Positions 1 through 3,608 of a stretch of DNA of 6,360 bases are shown here, one piece after another. Source of the stretch: an uncultured Alphaproteobacteria bacterium (GTDB lineage: Bacteria; Pseudomonadota; Alphaproteobacteria; Rickettsiales; UBA1997); assembly GCA_903858915.1 (NCBI GenBank), contig CAIOKL010000172.1, forward strand, positions 1-6,360. Reading direction: 5' to 3'. The number at the start of each line of letters is the position of its first letter. The first letter of the stretch is position 1. The translations under genes were made by a program, and so were the position numbers. The notes beneath the pieces are model-generated. The model was not told the DNA's origin. It did no database searches and worked only from the letters and a program-made list of their open reading frames with translations.

Positions 1-34
1 ATAGCATCACATTTTTTTAATTATGCCTAAAATC

Positions 35-65
35 AAAAGTTAACAATTAATTAAAGTTAACTTTT
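35..65. terminator. AT-rich hairpin, possible terminator
   Basis: There is a perfect 10-bp inverted repeat: AAAAGTTAAC at 35-44 and GTTAACTTTT at 56-65, with an 11-base A/T loop. A T-run follows on the plus strand (62-66). On the minus strand the hairpin also ends in a T-rich stretch. It lies about 108 bases downstream of the stop codon of the minus-strand dehydrogenase gene, so it could end that transcript, or one arriving from the left. The stem has only two G-C pairs per arm, so it is weak for an intrinsic terminator. Each arm also contains the self-palindrome GTTAAC, so a protein-binding site is an alternative reading. Confidence 0.35.
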
Positions 66-172
66 TAATAATCTTAGATTTTTAACACACAATAATACTT
101 TATAATATTTCTAACTATAGATTGTTTTTATTGTCATAATAGAACACTTCTTAATATTATAATTAAGAAAAA

Positions 173-1408
173 CTAGCTAAAATCACTGGAGGTTATGCGA
201 TTTCTTATATATTTAGCAAGAAGTTGCGCATTATTGATTTCATTGTCTTCAAAGCCAATTTTTTCAAATTCAAAATCAATTTTAAAATGCTCAAATATTT
301 CAATTAGGGAATCTTTTTTAAAAGAATTTTTGTTAAGAATTTTGGTAATTTTTAATTTATTATTCTTAAAATTATTGATAATTTTATTAGCATTTTTGTG
401 CAAATATTCTCTTTTTAAATTATATTCTTTAATGCATTCGAGCGCGACATCGTTACCAAAATATTCAATAATTTCTTGAGAAAAAACATCATTACACAAA
501 TCATCAAAAAAGTTTTCTAATAATTTGAGAAACAATTTATCGTCGCAATATTCAATGATTTTTTCTTGATTAATTAAACTGCAAATTGTTGAACTCGCGA
601 TCATTCTTCCGTGAAGAATATCAAAGGTTCGCTCGGGATATTTCATAGTTAAAACATGAGCGATTAAATGCTCGGACTGACTAGCTGGCGCCGATGAATT
701 AGCGATAGTCATCGCCCAACCCGAAGTCAAAATCATTTTTAATAAAATGCGCAAAAATTTATCATCATTTATTGTAAAATTTTTATAATTTTTAACAAAA
801 TTTTTAATGATTTTTTGTTGAATTTTTAAAGCCTGAAAATTTATTTCTTGCAAAAAAACATGGTGATTTAAAATCAAATCAAAATTACAAGAATAAAAAC
901 ACAAAACATCCGCCAAACCGGCTTTATTCAAGTTACTTGGAGCGTTTTTTAAAATTAACAAATCGCACAAAACCGCGATTGGCAACTTAGCTTCTAGAGT
1001 TTTTTTGTGATTATTGATGGCGATTGAAGCGTTTTTTGAAACATAGCCATTCATGGAAAGCGCCGAAACCAAAATTATATAATCATTGTTTAATTTTTTA
1101 GCGCTATATTTGCATAAATCATTGATGGTACCGCTTCCAAAGGCTAAAATTAAATCGCAATTTTGGGCATTTTTAACAATTTTATTTACAAAAAATTCAT
1201 TAGCTTGGGGATTTTTTAAAATTAAAATATTTTTAAATTTTTTAGTGAAATCTTTTTTAAAAAATTGTTGATTTTTTTCCCAAATTATCTCATCACTTAC
1301 GAATAATATTTTATCAAAATCAAAACCTTTTTCAAAAATTATTTTTTCAATTTTTGAGGCCAAATTTTTATAAATTCTAATGTCGATTTTCTTTTTTAAA
1401 TCCATCAT
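173..1408 (-). CDS. Glycerol-1-phosphate dehydrogenase family protein (AraM/EgsA-like)
   Basis: This 411-residue cytoplasmic protein fits the iron-containing alcohol dehydrogenase superfamily, glycerol-1-phosphate dehydrogenase branch (B. subtilis AraM is about the same length). That family reduces dihydroxyacetone phosphate to sn-glycerol-1-phosphate with NAD(P)H. Seen in the sequence: the dinucleotide-binding motif GSGTINDLCK (91-100), the SMNGYVS motif (118-124), and the likely metal ligands D167 in AGLADVL, H247 in SEHLIAH and H266 in ILHG. The C-terminal third (about 270-411) is helical, Lys/Asn-rich and poorly conserved. Two positions differ from the B. subtilis-type motifs as I recall them: N120 replaces Asp in S-M/V-D-G, and A240/Q244 replace Arg and Gly in SRPASG. 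It may therefore be a subfamily with another polyol-phosphate substrate. The start is one of two tandem ATGs (1408 or 1405), with no clear Shine-Dalgarno. It is transcribed alone, divergently from secG. Family assignment is firm; exact substrate is not. Confidence 0.85.
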   Translation of the reverse strand: MMDLKKKIDIRIYKNLASKIEKIIFEKGFDFDKILFVSDEIIWEKNQQFFKKDFTKKFKNILILKNPQANEFFVNKIVKNAQNCDLILAFGSGTINDLCKYSAKKLNNDYIILVSALSMNGYVSKNASIAINNHKKTLEAKLPIAVLCDLLILKNAPSNLNKAGLADVLCFYSCNFDLILNHHVFLQEINFQALKIQQKIIKNFVKNYKNFTINDDKFLRILLKMILTSGWAMTIANSSAPASQSEHLIAHVLTMKYPERTFDILHGRMIASSTICSLINQEKIIEYCDDKLFLKLLENFFDDLCNDVFSQEIIEYFGNDVALECIKEYNLKREYLHKNANKIINNFKNNKLKITKILNKNSFKKDSLIEIFEHFKIDFEFEKIGFEDNEINNAQLLAKYIRNRITSSDFS

Positions 1409-1480
1409 TTTATTTTAAAATAAGTTCTTGAGTCATAAAAAATTGTAAATATCATTTGGATAAATTTATATAAACAATTT

Positions 1481-1512
1481 ATAGCGTTTTCATTTAAAAA
1501 TGGAAACGATAT
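1481..1512. promoter_or_regulatory. 32-bp palindrome in divergent intergenic region, possible operator
   Basis: The left arm ATAGCGTTTTCATTT (1481-1495) and right arm AAATGGAAACGATAT (1498-1512) are complementary at 13 of 15 positions around a 2-base AA centre. One of the two mismatches would be a G-U wobble in plus-strand RNA. It lies midway between the divergent starts at 1408 and 1561 and overlaps promoter-like boxes for both directions. This is the arrangement expected of an operator for a dimeric regulator. With a 2-base centre it is less suited to an RNA hairpin, although the innermost pairs could open to form a loop. No poly-T tract follows, so it does not look like a terminator. The regulator, if any, is unknown. 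Confidence 0.5.
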
Positions 1513-1515
1513 TAT
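1487..1515 (+). promoter_or_regulatory. Candidate secG-gcvT-gcvH promoter
   Basis: TTTTCA (1487-1492) and TATTAT (1510-1515) are separated by 17 bases. They match the sigma-70 hexamers TTGACA and TATAAT at 4 of 6 and 5 of 6 positions. Transcription would start near 1522, leaving about 39 bases before the secG ATG. The -10 shares its bases with the minus-strand -10, and the spacer contains the centre of the palindrome. A competing candidate is TTGGAT (1456-1461) with TTATAG (1479-1484), also 17 bases apart. The sequence does not decide between them. Confidence 0.3.
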
Positions 1516-1519
1516 ACCA
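1511..1519 (-). promoter_or_regulatory. Extended -10 promoter element for the dehydrogenase gene
   Basis: Read on the minus strand the sequence is TGGTATAAT, an exact match to the extended -10 consensus TG-N-TATAAT. No good -35 hexamer lies at 16-18 bases upstream, which extended -10 promoters can tolerate. Transcription would start near 1504, inside the palindrome, and give a leader of roughly 95 bases before the ATG at 1408. The match is good but the region is AT-rich, so this remains a prediction. Confidence 0.45.
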
Positions 1520-1560
1520 CATTAAATTGAAATAATATTAAACAATATTTAATTATTAAA

Positions 1561-1959
1561 ATGGAAGGAATTCAACTTTTTTTGTTAATTTTACAAATCA
1601 TTATCGCTGTTTTGTTGGTAACTTTAGTTCTTGTTCAAAAATCTGACGGCGATTCGTTGAGCGGTCTTGGAAGTGGCTCCGGTGGCTTAAATTCAGCAAT
1701 TTCTGGGCGTTCGAGCATGTCCATTTTAAGCAAAACAACCATGTCTCTTGTCGCGTTATTTATGATTAATTGTTTAATTTTGGCAGCTCTAACTAAAAAC
1801 AAATCCAATTCTATTAGCAAAGAACTTAACGCCGTCATCGAAGAAACTAATGCTAAAAAAACTAATTCGGATTCTCAAAATCCAAACTCAACGAATATTA
1901 ACCAATCTTCACCAGCTGAAAAAGTTGCTCCCAAGCCTTCAGTTCCAGCCGTTGAATAG
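1561..1959 (+). CDS. secG: Preprotein translocase subunit SecG
   Basis: SecG is the small auxiliary subunit of the SecYEG inner-membrane channel and helps SecA-driven export of unfolded preproteins. The 132-residue product has the family architecture: transmembrane helix 1 (about 5-25) running into LVLVQKSDGDSL, a Gly/Ser-rich loop (about 32-50, with SGLGSGSGG), the conserved stretch SGRSSMSILSKTT (48-60), and transmembrane helix 2 (about 60-77). A hydrophilic Asn/Ser/Lys tail ending in a Pro/Ala/Val-rich stretch (78-132) follows. The tail makes it somewhat longer than E. coli SecG (about 110 residues), as is common for low-complexity SecG tails. By the family topology the tail should be periplasmic. 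The ATG directly precedes the first helix; no Shine-Dalgarno is visible. It is first in a same-strand run, and gcvT starts 14 bases after its stop. Confidence 0.92.
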   Translation: MEGIQLFLLILQIIIAVLLVTLVLVQKSDGDSLSGLGSGSGGLNSAISGRSSMSILSKTTMSLVALFMINCLILAALTKNKSNSISKELNAVIEETNAKKTNSDSQNPNSTNINQSSPAEKVAPKPSVPAVE

Positions 1960-1973
1960 CATTTTATAAAACT

Positions 1974-3080
1974 ATGAAAACAACATCTCTTAACTCAACT
2001 CATCGCGCTCAAGGCGCAAAAATGGTCGAATTTGCCGGCTACGACATGCCCGTTCAATATGCCGACGGCATGCTCAAAGAACATGAATGGACTCGCTCTG
2101 GCAATGTTGGAATTTTTGATGTTTCGCATATGGGTCAATTTTTTATCGAGGGTCACGAAGTTGCAAAATTTTTATCAAAAATTACTCCAACCGATTTTAG
2201 TTTAAGCACCGAAAATCTCGCCAAATATACCGTTCTTACCAATGAAAATGGTGGAATTATCGATGACCTCATCATCACCAAAATTAACGATGAAAAATTT
2301 TTCATCGTTCTAAATGCCGGATGCAAAGAAAAAGATGCCACTTGGATTCGTAAAAATTTACCTCAAAATCTTAAATTCACCGCACTCGATGATCGCTCTT
2401 TAATCGCGGTTCAAGGACATAAAGCTCAAGAAGTTTTATCGCGCTTTTTAAAATCTGGTGACCTTGAAAATTTACCTTACATGAATCTTGGTTTTTTCCA
2501 TTTAAAAAATGGTCAAGAAATTTTCATTAGTCGCACCGGCTACACCGGAGAAGACGGCTTCGAAGTCAGCATTAAAAACTCCGATGCCGAAAAATTTTGG
2601 CTCGATTTGTCCTCGCAAAGTGAAGTTAAACCAATTGGCTTGGGCGCTCGTGACTCATTGCGTTTAGAAATGGGTTATCCACTTTATGGTCACGATCTCG
2701 ACGATTCAACTTCACCAATCGAGGCTAGCATTGGCTGGGTTGTAAGCAAAAGCAACGACAATTTTATCGGCTCTTCGCGAGTTTTAAAAGAAAAAACTGA
2801 TGGCGCAAAACGCAAAAGAATGGGTGTTAAACTTTTGGATCGAGGCATTGCCCGCGAAGGCACCGAAATCAAAAAAGATGGCAAAAAAATTGGCGTTTTA
2901 TCGAGCGGTGGCTTTTCACCAAATCTTAAAGTTTCAATCGGTCAAGGTTATTTTGACCCAACAATCGTTAAAAACGGTGAAAGTGTTGTGGCGGTAGTTC
3001 GCGATCGCGAAATTCCAGCAATAATTTCTTCTTTTGTTTTTGTTGAACCAAAAACAAAATCATTAAAAAAATCTTCTTAA
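1974..3080 (+). CDS. gcvT: Glycine cleavage system T protein (aminomethyltransferase)
   Basis: GcvT acts in the cytoplasm on the aminomethyl group carried on the lipoyl arm of GcvH. It transfers the one-carbon unit to tetrahydrofolate, releasing ammonia and forming 5,10-methylene-THF. The 368 residues match the usual family length (about 360-375). Visible marks are the N-terminal THRAQGAKMVEFAGYDMPVQY (recognisable from about 9-29), GIFDVSHMG (46-54), GGIIDDLI (93-100) containing the aspartate pair that includes the catalytic Asp, SRTGYTGEDGFE (187-198), GLGARDSLRLEMGYPLYGHD (222-241), and the C-terminal domain motif SGGFSPNLKVSIGQGY (311-326). No key residue is missing. The start fits alignment with the family N-terminus, although no Shine-Dalgarno is apparent. 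It follows secG by 14 bases and precedes gcvH by 27, so all three are probably cotranscribed. Confidence 0.96.
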   Translation: MKTTSLNSTHRAQGAKMVEFAGYDMPVQYADGMLKEHEWTRSGNVGIFDVSHMGQFFIEGHEVAKFLSKITPTDFSLSTENLAKYTVLTNENGGIIDDLIITKINDEKFFIVLNAGCKEKDATWIRKNLPQNLKFTALDDRSLIAVQGHKAQEVLSRFLKSGDLENLPYMNLGFFHLKNGQEIFISRTGYTGEDGFEVSIKNSDAEKFWLDLSSQSEVKPIGLGARDSLRLEMGYPLYGHDLDDSTSPIEASIGWVVSKSNDNFIGSSRVLKEKTDGAKRKRMGVKLLDRGIAREGTEIKKDGKKIGVLSSGGFSPNLKVSIGQGYFDPTIVKNGESVVAVVRDREIPAIISSFVFVEPKTKSLKKSS

Positions 3081-3098
3081 AAATTAACAATTAAATTT

Positions 3099-3102
3099 GG
3101 AG
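3099..3102 (+). promoter_or_regulatory. Shine-Dalgarno site of gcvH
   Basis: GGAG lies five bases before the ATG at 3108. It is the only convincing Shine-Dalgarno in the window; the starts of secG, gcvT, the dehydrogenase and the autotransporter have none. It fixes the gcvH start and may give gcvH stronger translation than the genes before it. That would suit a carrier protein shared by the other glycine cleavage components, though this is inference. Confidence 0.7.
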
Positions 3103-3107
3103 TAAAT

Positions 3108-3473
3108 ATGAAATTTACAAAAGATCATGAATGGCTAAAAATTGAAGGCGATATTGCCACAATTGGCATTACCGAATACGCTGCTGAAGCCTTGGGCGAG
3201 CTAGTTTATGTCGAGCTTCCAAAAATCGGCAATTCTTACAAAAAACATGACGCCTTTGCGGTTGTTGAATCTTCAAAATCAGCCAGCGATGTTTACATTC
3301 CTGTGTCGGGAGAAGTTGTGGAAATTAATGAATCATTGAATTCGGCTCCCGAACTTATCAATCAATCTTCTTATCAAGATGGCTGGATTGCCAAAGTTAA
3401 AATCGCTAATCAAGATGATTTAAGCGACACTATGGATGAAGCTTCTTATAAAAAAATGCTTCAAGATAAATAG
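3108..3473 (+). CDS. gcvH: Glycine cleavage system H protein (lipoyl carrier)
   Basis: GcvH is the small cytoplasmic carrier whose lipoylated lysine shuttles the aminomethyl group from glycine decarboxylase (GcvP) to GcvT, and is then reoxidised by the L protein. The 121-residue product is close to the usual length (about 125-130). It begins FTKDHEWLKIEGD (3-15) and continues with GITEYAAEALGELVYVELP (20-38). The lipoylation site is ESSKSASDVYIPVSGE (54-69), with K57 as the modified lysine. NQSSYQDGWIAKVKI (85-99) and a short helical C-terminus follow. All typical family features are present. It follows gcvT in the common T-H order, but gcvP does not follow; the next gene is an autotransporter. 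GcvH can also feed lipoate to other enzymes in some bacteria. Confidence 0.96.
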   Translation: MKFTKDHEWLKIEGDIATIGITEYAAEALGELVYVELPKIGNSYKKHDAFAVVESSKSASDVYIPVSGEVVEINESLNSAPELINQSSYQDGWIAKVKIANQDDLSDTMDEASYKKMLQDK

Positions 3474-3483
3474 TTTTAAATTA

Positions 3484-3607
3484 GTTTTACTATTTTAATT
3501 TATTTTTGTAGCGCGATTAATTTTTTTAGACTAAAAATTTATTGATAAATATTTATAATTTAAATCAATTAAAAGCTCTTATTTCTGAATTTTAAAATTA
3601 GTAAAAC
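3484..3607. repeat. Long-range inverted repeat spanning the gcvH-autotransporter gap
   Basis: GTTTTACTATTTTAA (3484-3498) and TTAAAATTAGTAAAAC (3592-3607) are complementary over 15 pairs with one bulged base, enclosing about 93 bases. Nine consecutive pairs (GTTTTACTA with TAGTAAAAC) are perfect. The right arm ends one base before the proposed TTG start of the autotransporter. A transcript reading through from gcvH could fold so that the start region sits at the base of a stem. In DNA this AT-rich a chance match of this size is quite possible. Confidence 0.3.
3554..3559 (+). promoter_or_regulatory. Candidate -10 box upstream of the autotransporter gene
   Basis: This is an exact TATAAT hexamer, ending 49 bases before the TTG start at 3609. 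No convincing -35 hexamer lies 16-18 bases upstream, and there is no TG extension. It overlaps the right end of a perfect 12-bp palindrome, ATAAATATTTAT (3545-3556). It would separate autotransporter transcription from the gcv genes. In a region this AT-rich an exact -10 match is weak evidence. Confidence 0.3.
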
Positions 3608-3608
3608 T

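Noticed and set aside
1..12. Possible minus-strand gene start (GTG-ATG) at the left edge
   Set aside because: At most four codons are visible, with no ribosome-binding site; nothing supports it.
150..167. Inverted repeat CTTAAT/ATTAAG just after the dehydrogenase stop
   Set aside because: Only six pairs, five of them A-T, with no clear T-tract on the minus strand; expected by chance in this composition.
195..479. Plus-strand open frame (94 codons) opposite the dehydrogenase, with a shorter one at 1086-1271
   Set aside because: Both lie antisense inside a gene with clear family motifs. Their Leu/Ile/Phe-rich translations are what antisense of a Lys/Asn-rich gene gives.
173..1408. Low G+C of the dehydrogenase gene as a sign of horizontal transfer
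   Set aside because: The stretch 781-840 has only 8 G/C of 60, but the catalytic-core stretch 661-720 has 31 of 60, similar to gcvT (28 of 60 at 2521-2580). The low value reflects Lys/Asn/Ile/Phe-rich variable regions rather than foreign origin.
1635..2997. Short open frames overlapping secG and gcvT (minus 1635-1838, 2153-2341, 2690-2884; plus 2800-2997)
   Set aside because: They are shadows of the well-conserved SecG and GcvT frames, with no independent support.
3521..3537. T-run with TTTTTAG/CTAAAAA as a terminator for gcvH
   Set aside because: The arms are separated by one base, so the inner pairs cannot form, and the stem is almost all A-U. It is too weak to call.
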